Of a stretch of 29,590 nucleotides of DNA, positions 1 to 6,993 are shown in pieces (the first letter of the stretch is position 1; the number at the start of each line of letters is the position of its first letter). Below the pieces are notes generated by a model. The model was not told the DNA's origin. It did no database searches and saw only the letters and a list, made by a program, of their open reading frames with translations. Position numbers and translations under genes: made by a program. The DNA comes from Oscillospiraceae bacterium (GTDB lineage Bacteria; Bacillota; Clostridia; Oscillospirales; Ruminococcaceae). Location of the stretch: positions 1-29,590 of the forward strand of contig JAHHTP010000022.1 in the NCBI GenBank assembly GCA_020024615.1, in the 5' to 3' direction.

Positions 1-71
1 AACCACCGGAGACTCGAACTCCGGACCCTCTGATTAAAAGTCAGATGCTCTGCCAACTGAGCTAGTGATTC
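1..71 (-). tRNA. tRNA-Lys (TTT), 3' end cut by window edge
   Basis: The reverse complement folds as a cloverleaf: 7-bp acceptor stem starting GAATCAC, D-arm GCTC/GAGC, anticodon loop CTTTTAA with anticodon TTT (plus-strand bases 36-38), and a T-arm with TTCGAGT. The last two bases of the mature body (C72 and the discriminator) lie beyond the window. It is nearly identical to the copy at 166-238, differing visibly by one base in the D-loop. It is transcribed second from the promoter at 263-291. Confidence 0.95.
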
Positions 72-165
72 GTGGTTCTGTACGACCTCAGTGAAGTCAT
101 ACAACCTATATGCCATATTGTGCGCCGATGTACATGAAATATACATCAGATATCATTCAAATAAG

Positions 166-238
166 TGAACCACCGGAGACTCGAACTCCGGACCCTCTGA
201 TTAAAAGTCAGATGCTCTGCCAGCTGAGCTAGTGATTC
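166..238 (-). tRNA. tRNA-Lys (TTT)
   Basis: This is a complete 73-nt body with a fully paired acceptor stem (GAATCAC/GTGGTTC), anticodon loop CTTTTAA and discriminator A. The bases after the discriminator read CTTAT, so the CCA end is not encoded and must be added by tRNA nucleotidyltransferase. The Glu and Met tRNAs at 2451-2734 differ in that they encode CCA. A 94-bp spacer containing a 6-bp GATGTA/TACATC inverted repeat separates it from the other tRNA-Lys. Confidence 0.97.
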
Positions 239-262
239 ATGTCCTTTCCTGAGCACTTGCTT

Positions 263-291
263 ATTATATCATAATCCAAGATTTTTGTCAA
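263..291 (-). promoter_or_regulatory. sigma-A promoter of the tRNA-Lys pair
   Basis: Read on the minus strand: TTGACA (286-291), 17-bp spacer, TATAAT (263-268). Both hexamers match the consensus, as expected for a stable RNA promoter. The second tRNA-Lys begins about 25 nt downstream of the -10. Confidence 0.93.
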
Positions 292-397
292 CACACTTTT
301 TAAAATTTGGTTTCTTGAACTCTTTTAATATTTTAATATTTTGTTTTTTGGTCACAACATACAACAATAAGAAAAATCAAAAATAAATGCAAGGTTA

Positions 398-426
398 TTG
401 TTATTTTGCAGATGTTATGATATAAT
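398..426 (+). promoter_or_regulatory. sigma-A promoter of lepA
   Basis: TTGTTA (398-403), 17-bp spacer, TATAAT (421-426), with a TGA extended -10 directly before it. Transcription would start near 433, which places the in-frame upstream start codon at 432 outside the useful leader. It shares a 220-bp AT-rich divergent region with the tRNA-Lys promoter; that region also holds a tandem TTTTAATAT repeat near 323-341. Confidence 0.8.
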
Positions 427-461
427 ATACCTTGATATATTTTGTAAAGGAAGGAATCATC

Positions 462-2273
462 ATGGCCTATCAGAAAGACTTGATTCGCAATTTTTCGATT
501 ATTGCACACATTGACCATGGAAAAAGTACCTTGGCCGACCGTATTTTAGAGCATACCAGTGCGGTTCAAAAACGCGAAATGGAAGATCAGTTGCTCGATA
601 ATATGGACATCGAGCGTGAACGCGGTATCACCATTAAGGCTCGTGCAGTTAAAGTAACCTATGCCGCACAAAACGGCAATACCTATGAACTAAACCTGAT
701 TGACACGCCTGGACATGTTGACTTCAATTATGAGGTTTCGCGTTCGCTGGCAGCATGTGAGGGCGCTATCTTAGTTGTAGATGCCTCTCAGGGTATTGAA
801 GCACAGACACTTGCTAACACTTATCTTGCAGTTGACCATGACCTGGAAGTTGTTCCAGTCATAAATAAAATCGACCTGCCGAGTGCAGAACCGATGCGCG
901 TATGTCATGAAATCGAGGATGTAATTGGTATTCCAGCACTTGATGCACCGCAGATTTCTGCAAAACAGAATTTAAATATCGAAGCTGTATTGGAAGCTAT
1001 CGTAGAACAGGTTCCTCCCCCATCTGGTGATGAAAATGCACCGTTACAGGCTCTCATTTTCGACTCCTATTATGATGCGTACAAGGGCGTTATTGTATAC
1101 ATTCGTGTTAAGGAAGGTACTGTAAAAGTAAAAGACCGTATCCGTATGATGGCAACAGGTGCAGAATTCGATGTTGTGGAACTTGGTTATATGGGAGCGA
1201 AATCACTGGTTCCGACTGATGCGCTGCGTGCAGGTGAAGTAGGATACATCGCTGCAAGCATCAAATCCATCGGCGATACACAGGTCGGTGATACAGTAAC
1301 TTTAGCAGAAACTCCAGCTAAAGAACCTCTCCCGGGCTATCGTAAGGTAAACCCAATGGTATTCTGCGGCATCTATCCGGCAGATGGTTCTAAATACGGC
1401 GATCTGCGTGACGCACTGGAAAAATTACAGTTGAACGACGCTTCCCTCTCCTTTGAACCGGAAACCTCCATCGCTTTGGGCTTTGGCTTCCGTTGCGGGT
1501 TCTTAGGACTGCTGCATATGGAAATTATGCAGGAACGTCTGGAACGTGAGTTCAATCTGGATTTAATCACCACTGCACCATCGGTAATCTATGAAATTCA
1601 TAAAACTGACGGTTCCACCGTATTCATTGATAACCCAACCAACTACCCGGATATTTCTGAAATTGAACAAGCAGAAGAACCGTTCATCAAAGCAAATATT
1701 CTGGCTCCGACGGAATATGTCGGCAACATCATGGAACTGTGTCAGGAACGCCGTGGTGAGTTTAAAAACATGACCTATATTGAAGATACCCGTGTTGAAA
1801 TGCATTACGAACTACCGCTCAATGAAGTTGTCTATGACTTCTTTGACGCACTCAAGTCCCGTACTCGCGGTTATGCTTCATTTGACTATGAATTATCTGG
1901 CTATCGTCCATCCAAACTGGTCAAGCTGGATATTATGTTGAACGGCGATATTGTCGATGCGCTCAGCTTTATCGTACATGCAGACAGTGCCTATTCGCGT
2001 GGCAGAAAAATCGCCGAGCGTTTGAAAGACAACATTCCACGCCAGCTGTTTGAAGTTCCGATTCAGGCATGCATTGGTGGAAAGATTATTGCAAGAGAAA
2101 CCGTCAAAGCAATGCGTAAAGATGTCCTTGCAAAATGTTATGGCGGTGACATTACCCGTAAGAAAAAGCTGCTTGAGAAGCAGAAAGAGGGTAAAAAGAG
2201 AATGCGCCAGCTTGGCAGCATTGAAGTCCCACAGGAAGCTTTTATGTCAGTTCTCAAACTCGATGACCAATAA
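462..2273 (+). CDS. lepA: Elongation factor 4 (LepA), ribosomal GTPase
   Basis: LepA/EF4 is a translational GTPase that acts on the elongating or assembling 70S ribosome and can back-translocate tRNAs. The 603-residue product is full length for the family. Visible G motifs are the P-loop HIDHGKST (16-23), DTPGH (81-85) and NKID (135-138). The C-terminal LepA-specific domain is present, ending with the basic segment around TRKKKLLEKQKEGKKRMRQ. I chose the ATG at 462 because AAAGGAAGG (446-453) precedes it and the protein then begins MAYQKDLIRNF, as the family does. An in-frame ATG at 432 lies at the likely transcription start. The gene is monocistronic, with its own promoter and terminator, and points toward the origin, so it would be head-on to the inferred leftward fork. 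Confidence 0.97.
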   Translation: MAYQKDLIRNFSIIAHIDHGKSTLADRILEHTSAVQKREMEDQLLDNMDIERERGITIKARAVKVTYAAQNGNTYELNLIDTPGHVDFNYEVSRSLAACEGAILVVDASQGIEAQTLANTYLAVDHDLEVVPVINKIDLPSAEPMRVCHEIEDVIGIPALDAPQISAKQNLNIEAVLEAIVEQVPPPSGDENAPLQALIFDSYYDAYKGVIVYIRVKEGTVKVKDRIRMMATGAEFDVVELGYMGAKSLVPTDALRAGEVGYIAASIKSIGDTQVGDTVTLAETPAKEPLPGYRKVNPMVFCGIYPADGSKYGDLRDALEKLQLNDASLSFEPETSIALGFGFRCGFLGLLHMEIMQERLEREFNLDLITTAPSVIYEIHKTDGSTVFIDNPTNYPDISEIEQAEEPFIKANILAPTEYVGNIMELCQERRGEFKNMTYIEDTRVEMHYELPLNEVVYDFFDALKSRTRGYASFDYELSGYRPSKLVKLDIMLNGDIVDALSFIVHADSAYSRGRKIAERLKDNIPRQLFEVPIQACIGGKIIARETVKAMRKDVLAKCYGGDITRKKKLLEKQKEGKKRMRQLGSIEVPQEAFMSVLKLDDQ

Positions 2274-2291
2274 TTTCAGATTATCTATTCA

Positions 2292-2322
2292 AGTCCTTAT
2301 GGTTTTCCGTAAGGGCTTTTTT
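2292..2322 (+). terminator. Intrinsic terminator of lepA
   Basis: An 11-bp stem (AGTCCTTATGG with CCGTAAGGGCT, two G-U pairs), a TTTT loop and a run of six T lie 19 nt after the lepA stop codon. Confidence 0.92.
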
Positions 2323-2413
2323 CTGCCTTTTAACATTGTTGTAGTGGACTTTTTACTTGCGATCACTGCAAACAGAAAAAAGTGTACTCCAAATATGAAA
2401 TACACTTAAAAGG

Positions 2414-2445
2414 CAAAATAAAAAAGCATCCTTTGCAGAATGCTT
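2414..2445 (-). terminator. Intrinsic terminator of the Met-Glu-Glu tRNA cluster
   Basis: On the minus strand an 8-bp stem (AAGCATTC with GGATGCTT) with loop TGCAAA is followed by TTTTTTATTTT. It lies directly after the CCA end of tRNA-Glu(CTC). Confidence 0.85.
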
Positions 2446-2450
2446 AAATA

Positions 2451-2525
2451 TGGTGACCGGTACGAGAATCGAACTCGTGTTTTAGCCGTGAGAGGGCCAC
2501 GTCTTAGCCGCTTGACCAACCGGCC
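2451..2525 (-). tRNA. tRNA-Glu (CTC)
   Basis: Acceptor stem GGCCGGT/ACCGGTC, anticodon stem TGGCC/GGCTA, loop CTCTCAC giving anticodon CTC, T-loop TTCGATT, and encoded CCA (2451-2453). It is closely related in sequence to the tRNA-Glu(TTC) next to it. A CTC isoacceptor reads GAG only, so it supplements the TTC tRNA. Confidence 0.95.
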
Positions 2526-2577
2526 ATATTCTTTTTTGTTTGAAGCAGAGTGCTCGTTTTGAACACTCTGTTTCTGT

Positions 2578-2652
2578 TGGTGACCCGTACGGGAATCGAA
2601 CCCATGTTTCAGCCGTGAAAGGGCCGTGTCTTGACCGCTTGACCAACGGGCC
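2578..2652 (-). tRNA. tRNA-Glu (TTC)
   Basis: Acceptor GGCCCGT/ACGGGTC, anticodon loop CTTTCAC with anticodon TTC, T-loop TTCGATT and an encoded CCA at 2578-2580. It lies only 5 bp from the tRNA-Met gene and is part of the same transcript. Confidence 0.96.
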
Positions 2653-2657
2653 ATTAC

Positions 2658-2734
2658 TGGTAGCGGTAATCGGATTTGAACCAATGACAAACCGGGTATG
2701 AACCGGTTGCTCTAGCCAACTGAGCTATACCGCC
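2658..2734 (-). tRNA. tRNA-Met (CAT), elongator type
   Basis: Acceptor GGCGGTA with 3' TACCGCT plus encoded CCA (2658-2660), D-arm GCTC/GAGC, anticodon stem ACCGG/CCGGT and loop TTCATAC with anticodon CAT. The overall sequence resembles Bacillus elongator tRNA-Met. It lacks the unpaired 1-72 position and GGG/CCC anticodon stem of an initiator. A tRNA-Ile(CAT) that would need lysidine is the alternative, which I consider less likely. Confidence 0.9.
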
Positions 2735-2780
2735 ATATTCTATATTTTTTGTTTTCGGTTTTCTCCCGAGAACATTACCT

Positions 2781-2809
2781 ATTATACACGATAAAGTGCT
2801 CTTTGTCAA
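2781..2809 (-). promoter_or_regulatory. sigma-A promoter of the Met-Glu-Glu tRNA cluster
   Basis: Minus strand TTGACA (2804-2809), 17-bp spacer and TATAAT (2781-2786), a perfect consensus. The leader contains a short GTTCTC/GAGAAC hairpin. The remainder of the 306-bp gap 2735-3040 is AT-rich and holds only this promoter and the one for the following plus-strand genes. Confidence 0.93.
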
Positions 2810-2985
2810 CATCTTTTTTTTATTTTTCTCTCTTTTGGATGATGATACAAGCATTTTATTTCTTCTTATTGTTTTTTATAAAAACAGCACTATAGAACAC
2901 CATTTTGAACTTGAGATTTCCTCAAAACTTCTGTTTTCCAATCATAATTTCCTATTACCGAATGCAACAAATTTTCTTTGCCGCA

Positions 2986-2991
2986 TATAAT
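2986..2991 (+). promoter_or_regulatory. Candidate -10 element for the three small genes
   Basis: TATAAT at 2986-2991 lies about 50 bp upstream of the first gene. No good -35 is seen at 16-18 bp (GCAACA at 2964-2969 is weak), so the promoter may need an activator or another sigma factor, or may be placed wrongly. Confidence 0.5.
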
Positions 2992-3040
2992 AGAGTATCC
3001 GGTTTTTCAAAATTTATACCGATTTTATGGAGGAAACATC

Positions 3041-3265
3041 ATGACAAACTTAAATCAGCTGATGCAAGCACTTGCTAAACAGATGAATACTGATCCGCAA
3101 AAATTACAAGCAGCCATGCAAACTGGTGATGTCAACGCCGTTACTGCTTTACTTCCAGAGCAGCAGGCAATGGCACTCAAACAGATTTTATCCGATCCAA
3201 AAGCCACACAGCAACTGCTTAACAGCAAGGAAGCAGCTGAATTAAAGAATCAGTTTAAGCGATAA
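3041..3265 (+). CDS. Small helical hypothetical protein (74 aa)
   Basis: I do not recognise this protein. It is 74 residues, rich in Gln, Ala, Leu and Lys, and looks entirely alpha-helical, with no signal peptide or membrane segment. It begins MTNLNQLMQALAKQMN and contains ILSDPKATQQLL, which echoes IMSDPEQMKQI in the next protein. The ATG at 3041 is preceded by GGAGG at 3029-3033; an upstream in-frame ATG at 2978 precedes the -10 element and is not used. It is the first of three closely spaced co-oriented genes (21 bp, then a 4-bp overlap), so the three products probably act together. Function is unknown. Confidence 0.8.
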   Translation: MTNLNQLMQALAKQMNTDPQKLQAAMQTGDVNAVTALLPEQQAMALKQILSDPKATQQLLNSKEAAELKNQFKR

Positions 3266-3286
3266 TGGAAATGGAGGCGGCAGTGT

Positions 3287-3703
3287 ATGGATGATATTAT
3301 GAGCATGGTAGGTCAGATTATGTCTGATCCGGAACAGATGAAACAGATTTCCTCGCTTGCCGCTTCCCTGGGAATTTCTCCTCCGGAACAATCGGCTGAA
3401 AATAATCCACCTGCATCCGATATACCCAATCTCAATACATCAGAGCAGTCTACAAGTAATGATCCACTATCCTCCATTCTGCCACTAATGCAAAAATTGC
3501 AGGGAGGAAATGATGACAAGTATATTACCTTTTTACGCGCTATGCAGCCGATTCTGTCCGAAGAACGGCGCCCAAAAGTTGACACCGCCATACTGCTGCT
3601 CAAACTGCTGACCTTTCTTCCTTATTTAGAAGAATCCGGAGTAATTCCGAAAAATAATATTCTGGATACTATCCAGAAATTTTTGAAAGGGGTATTTCCA
3701 TGA
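3287..3703 (+). CDS. Hypothetical protein with helical ends and disordered middle (138 aa)
   Basis: The product is unrecognised. The N-terminal 30 residues are helical (DDIMSMVGQIMSDPEQMKQI). Residues of about 33-68 are rich in Pro, Ser, Asn and Glu and look disordered. The C-terminal half holds FLRAMQPILSEERRPKVDTA followed by a leucine-rich helix. This looks like the C-terminal pattern of small uncharacterised clostridial proteins I have seen, but I cannot name the family. GGAGG at 3273-3277 precedes the ATG at 3287; a second in-frame ATG at 3299 is possible. Its stop overlaps the next start as ATGA (3700-3703), which implies translational coupling. Confidence 0.8.
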   Translation: MDDIMSMVGQIMSDPEQMKQISSLAASLGISPPEQSAENNPPASDIPNLNTSEQSTSNDPLSSILPLMQKLQGGNDDKYITFLRAMQPILSEERRPKVDTAILLLKLLTFLPYLEESGVIPKNNILDTIQKFLKGVFP

Positions 3704-3975
3704 CCTCGAATTTACGCACGCAGGCTCTGGAGCGAATGCAGCAGCTTTATGGTAACCAATTAGACCCTCCACCTGACCTTGAAAACCACTCAGATGTTTC
3801 TAAAGCAACATCTATCGCCGACCTTCCACAAGCACATCAAAACAGCTTTCAGAGTCTCTTAAACACATTTGGTATTGATCGAGATCGCTTAATTCTGCTG
3901 ATTGTTTTAATCTTTCTTTATTATGATAAAGCAAATCCCAAAATCCTGCTTGCCATACTATATATCATGCTATAA
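3700..3975 (+). CDS. Small membrane-anchored hypothetical protein (91 aa)
   Basis: The product is unrecognised. The N-terminal ~58 residues are hydrophilic (an ALERMQQLYG helix and then a Pro/Asp-rich segment). The C-terminus has two short hydrophobic stretches, residues about 63-75 (LILLIVLIFLYY) and 81-91 (KILLAILYIML), split by DKANP. This looks like a tail anchor or hairpin that leaves the N-terminal part in the cytoplasm. The start overlaps the preceding stop by 4 bp. Inference: it tethers the two soluble partners to the membrane. No clear plus-strand terminator follows, although the hairpin at 4011-4038 could stop transcription from both sides. Confidence 0.78.
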   Translation: MTSNLRTQALERMQQLYGNQLDPPPDLENHSDVSKATSIADLPQAHQNSFQSLLNTFGIDRDRLILLIVLIFLYYDKANPKILLAILYIML

Positions 3976-4005
3976 AATTGGTCTATTATGACTTTGATTG
4001 CTAAC

Positions 4006-4038
4006 AAAAAATCCCACTCAAAATGAATCAAGTGGGAT
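4006..4038 (-). terminator. Terminator of the dehydrogenase gene
   Basis: On the minus strand the perfect 8-bp stem ATCCCACT/AGTGGGAT with a 12-nt loop is followed by TTTTT. It lies 12 bp past the dehydrogenase stop and between convergent genes. Confidence 0.85.
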
Positions 4039-4050
4039 ATTCGCATTACC

Positions 4051-5010
4051 TTATTTTGATACGCAGTTGATGATATGACCTTCCAGATAATTTTTAATAT
4101 TATCATAAACAATATTAAGCAGTCTTTCTCTGGACTCTCTGCCTGCCCATCCAATGTGCGGCGTAATCACACAATTCCTTGCGCTCAACAACGGATTATC
4201 TGCCAGAATTGGTTCAGACGAAACAACATCCACTGCGGCTCCCTGAATTCGACCCGCATTGAGTGCATCCGCCAAATCCTGTTCATTTACAATCGGTCCT
4301 CTTGCAGTATTGATTAAAATGGCGTTGGGTTTCATCTGCGCAATAGCAGCCCGATTGATCATACCTTTTGTTTCCACAAACAGCGGACAGTGAATCGAGA
4401 TAATGTCACTGTTATGATACAATTCTTCCAGCGTTACAAAATGCAGATGCTCACTTTCTGATTCTGGATATACCGTACGATTATACACAATAACCTCCAT
4501 ATCAAAAGCCAGTGCAATCCGCGCAACCTGTCTTGCAATATTGCCAAATCCAATCAATCCCAGTGTTTTACCACTCAGTTCACCAATCTGTCTGTTGTAA
4601 AAACAAAAATCTGCCGACTGCTGCCATTCTCCTGCATGAACACGACTGCTATGTGCGTCTGCCATGCTATAAAAATGCAGCATAAAAGCAATTACTAACT
4701 GTGCCACACCAGCAGTGGAATATGCTGGTGCATTACAGACAACAATATTTTTCTCTTTTGCTGACGCTATGTCGACCACATTATAGCCGGTTGCAAACAA
4801 ACCAATATATTTCAAGTTCGGACAAGCATCCATCACATTACGGTCAATCACAGTTTTATTGATAATAATCATTTCAGCATCACCAATACGCTGTGCAGTC
4901 AATTCCGGCGGTGTGCGATCATAAATTTCGAGTTCACCGAATTCTTTCAGCCTATCTAAATTCATGTCTTCGGATAGTACAGCATGTGCATCCAAAACCA
5001 CAATCTTCAT
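4051..5010 (-). CDS. D-2-hydroxyacid dehydrogenase (glycerate / hydroxypyruvate reductase-like)
   Basis: This is an NAD(P)-dependent oxidoreductase of the D-isomer 2-hydroxyacid dehydrogenase family, 319 aa (normal length). It has a Rossmann motif GLIGFGNIAR (151-160), a catalytic Arg237 in NTARGP, Glu266 in SSEPI and His285 in TPHIGWAG. The family reduces 2-oxo acids such as hydroxypyruvate or glyoxylate in the cytoplasm. The overall look, including FATGYNVVD and PHIGWA, fits glycerate dehydrogenase (HprA type), but substrate cannot be fixed from sequence alone. Its ATG overlaps the stop of the upstream membrane-protein gene by 4 bp (5007-5010), so the two are co-translated. A terminator at 4006-4038 ends the unit. 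Confidence 0.92.
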   Translation of the reverse strand: MKIVVLDAHAVLSEDMNLDRLKEFGELEIYDRTPPELTAQRIGDAEMIIINKTVIDRNVMDACPNLKYIGLFATGYNVVDIASAKEKNIVVCNAPAYSTAGVAQLVIAFMLHFYSMADAHSSRVHAGEWQQSADFCFYNRQIGELSGKTLGLIGFGNIARQVARIALAFDMEVIVYNRTVYPESESEHLHFVTLEELYHNSDIISIHCPLFVETKGMINRAAIAQMKPNAILINTARGPIVNEQDLADALNAGRIQGAAVDVVSSEPILADNPLLSARNCVITPHIGWAGRESRERLLNIVYDNIKNYLEGHIINCVSK

Positions 5011-5276
5011 ATTTCTTCCTCCTCTGCTGTCCGTGCAGCAGCTTTTTTACGATCATGCTGGTCTTTGATTAACAGAGCTATTGTAATAACAAACATTATA
5101 ATCTCTGCGATGCTTAAAATATTAAAAAAGGTTCGATTTGTGCTGACATATTGCAACATAGTAGATGGAACCCAAATAGCAAAAGCAAGTTGAAATGCTC
5201 TGCGCTGTTTGATAAAACTGATTAAAAAAAACAGCGTTATCAATGAGGCGATCACTGCATATATTGTAAAGTTCAT
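5007..5276 (-). CDS. Small two-to-three-helix membrane protein (89 aa)
   Basis: The product is unrecognised. Residues about 3-21 (TIYAVIASLITLFFLISFI) and about 52-70 (NILSIAEIIMFVITIALLI) are clear membrane segments. A weaker hydrophobic stretch, LAFAIWVPSTMLQYV, lies between them. The C-terminal tail is charged (KDQHDRKKAAARTAEEEEI). AGGAGG lies just upstream of the ATG at 5276. It is the first gene after a good promoter and overlaps the dehydrogenase start by 4 bp, so they are coupled, though no functional link is obvious. Confidence 0.82.
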   Translation of the reverse strand: MNFTIYAVIASLITLFFLISFIKQRRAFQLAFAIWVPSTMLQYVSTNRTFFNILSIAEIIMFVITIALLIKDQHDRKKAAARTAEEEEI

Positions 5277-5307
5277 AAATATCCTCCTGTTTTATCAATC
5301 TGAATAT

Positions 5308-5336
5308 AGTGTAGCACAAACCCTTTATGAAGTCAA
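5308..5336 (-). promoter_or_regulatory. sigma-A promoter of the membrane protein-dehydrogenase operon
   Basis: Minus strand TTGACT (5331-5336), 17-bp spacer, TACACT (5308-5313). It starts directly beside the guaB terminator. Confidence 0.8.
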
Positions 5337-5367
5337 GAAAAGGGCGAGCCATTTTCACGGCTCGCCC
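5337..5367 (-). terminator. Intrinsic terminator of guaB
   Basis: A perfect 9-bp GC-rich stem (GGGCGAGCC/GGCTCGCCC), an 8-nt loop and then TTTTCT on the minus strand, 18 bp past the guaB stop. Confidence 0.92.
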
Positions 5368-5384
5368 CCTGATTTAACTTAACA

Positions 5385-6857
5385 TTACATCTGCGCAGAA
5401 TAGTTCGGAGCTTCCTTGGTGATATAAATATCATGCGGATGACTCTCTTTTAAGCCTGCACCAGTGATTCTAACAAACTGTGCTTTTTCGTGCATTTCTG
5501 CAATGGTGCCGCAGCCAACATAACCCATACCAGAACGCAAACCGCCCATTAACTGATAAATGGTATCTGCCAGTTTGCCTTTGAACGGTACACGACCTTC
5601 AACGCCTTCCGGAACCAATTTCTTGTTGTTGGTCTGGAAATAACGGTCTTTACTGCCGTTTGCCATTGCACCTAAGCTGCCCATGCCACGATATACCTTA
5701 AACTGTCTGCCCTGATAGATTTCGGTTTCACCCGGAGACTCTAAGCAGCCTGCAAGCAGAGAACCAAGCATAACTGTGCTGCCACCTGCTGCCAGTGCTT
5801 TTACAACATCACCAGAGTATTTGATACCACCATCTGCGATGACCGGAATATTGTATTTTGCAGCCATGCATGCAGCATCATAAATTGCAGTAATCTGCGG
5901 AACACCGATACCTGCAACAACACGAGTGGTGCAGATAGATCCTGGGCCAATACCAACTTTAACAGCATCCACACCAGCTTTGATTAAAGCCTCGGTAGCT
6001 TCTGCAGTTGCAACATTACCTGCAATCAGAGCAACATCCGGGAATGCAGCTTTTACTTTGCGGATGCAATCCATAATACCTTGGCTATGACCATGAGCAG
6101 AGTCAAGAACCAATACATCAACCTGTGCTTCAACCAATGCTTTTGCGCGCTCAAGCACATCAGCAGTTACGCCGATTGCAGCCGCACACAGCAGCCTGCC
6201 GCGTGCATCTCTTGCAGAGTTTGGATATTGAACACTCTTTTCAATATCTTTAATGGTGATAAGGCCTTTTAAATTGCCTTTCTCATCAACCAACGGAAGT
6301 TTTTCAATCTTATGTTTGCATAAAATTGCCTGTGCTTCTTCCAGAGTGGTGTTAACCGGAGCAGTGATCAGATTCTCATGGGTCATAACCTCTTTGATCG
6401 GAACATTGAAATCACTCAGAAAGCGCAGATCACGATTGGTGATGATACCAACCAGTTTGCCGTTGTCTACAACCGGAACACCAGAAATTTTGTATTTACC
6501 CATCAATTCGTCAGCATCTACAACCAAATGATCCGGACTTAAATAGAACGGGTCAACGATAACACCGTTTTCAGAACGCTTTACTTTATCTACCTCGTCA
6601 GCCTGTCTTGCAATGCTCATGTTTTTATGAATAACGCCGATACCGCCTTCACGAGCGATGGCAATAGCCATAGCAGACTCTGTAACTGTATCCATTGCAG
6701 CAGTAATGATCGGGGTGTTCAGGTAAATATCTTTTGCCAGTCTGGATTTCACGCTTACATCTGCCGGCAATACATTTGACTCTGCCGGGATGAGCAACAC
6801 GTCATCGAAGGTTAAACCCTCTTTTACAAACTTATCTTGAAAATTAGTGTTCAGCAT
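5385..6857 (-). CDS. guaB: IMP dehydrogenase
   Basis: GuaB oxidises IMP to XMP with NAD+, the first committed step of GMP synthesis. The 490-aa product is full length. It begins with a typical LTFDDVLLIPAES segment (15-27). A Bateman module of two CBS domains lies at about 95-210 (MTHENL, GLITIKD). The catalytic loop is GPGSICTTRV (305-313) with nucleophile Cys309, and the flap carries the Arg405-Tyr406 pair in SKDRYFQ. AGAGGAG precedes the ATG. It has its own promoter and terminator and is therefore probably monocistronic. The leader carries a perfect 12-bp palindrome GATAATATTATC (6879-6890) of unknown meaning. Confidence 0.97.
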   Translation of the reverse strand: MLNTNFQDKFVKEGLTFDDVLLIPAESNVLPADVSVKSRLAKDIYLNTPIITAAMDTVTESAMAIAIAREGGIGVIHKNMSIARQADEVDKVKRSENGVIVDPFYLSPDHLVVDADELMGKYKISGVPVVDNGKLVGIITNRDLRFLSDFNVPIKEVMTHENLITAPVNTTLEEAQAILCKHKIEKLPLVDEKGNLKGLITIKDIEKSVQYPNSARDARGRLLCAAAIGVTADVLERAKALVEAQVDVLVLDSAHGHSQGIMDCIRKVKAAFPDVALIAGNVATAEATEALIKAGVDAVKVGIGPGSICTTRVVAGIGVPQITAIYDAACMAAKYNIPVIADGGIKYSGDVVKALAAGGSTVMLGSLLAGCLESPGETEIYQGRQFKVYRGMGSLGAMANGSKDRYFQTNNKKLVPEGVEGRVPFKGKLADTIYQLMGGLRSGMGYVGCGTIAEMHEKAQFVRITGAGLKESHPHDIYITKEAPNYSAQM

Positions 6858-6903
6858 AGTTCAATACTCCTCTCAAACGATAATATTATCCATCTTAACA
6901 ATC

Positions 6904-6931
6904 ATTATATCATGTCTTTGATTTTTTTCAA
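6904..6931 (-). promoter_or_regulatory. sigma-A promoter of guaB
   Basis: Minus strand TTGAAA (6926-6931), 16-bp spacer, TATAAT (6904-6909) with a TGA extended -10 directly before it. Confidence 0.8.
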
Positions 6932-6993
6932 CCTTTTTTTAGACTTTTACTACACAAAACTTTTACACTATTTTACGGTTTTTTCTGTTCAAT

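Noticed and set aside
72..165. Spacer between the tRNA-Lys genes considered as a small RNA
   Set aside because: Only a 6-bp inverted repeat is seen and there is no separate promoter.
2757..2772. TTCTCCCGAGAA-like palindrome considered as a Noc site
   Set aside because: It lies in the tRNA leader and matches the Noc consensus poorly; a leader hairpin is simpler.
2406..2854. Minus-strand frames across the tRNA genes
   Set aside because: They are translations of tRNA sequence (for example GLY-like SVAQLARATGSYPV peptides) and hold no protein signal.
2796..2990. 64-codon plus-strand frame between the tRNA cluster and the small genes
   Set aside because: It overlaps the tRNA promoter, is compositionally like AT-rich noncoding DNA and lacks a ribosome site.
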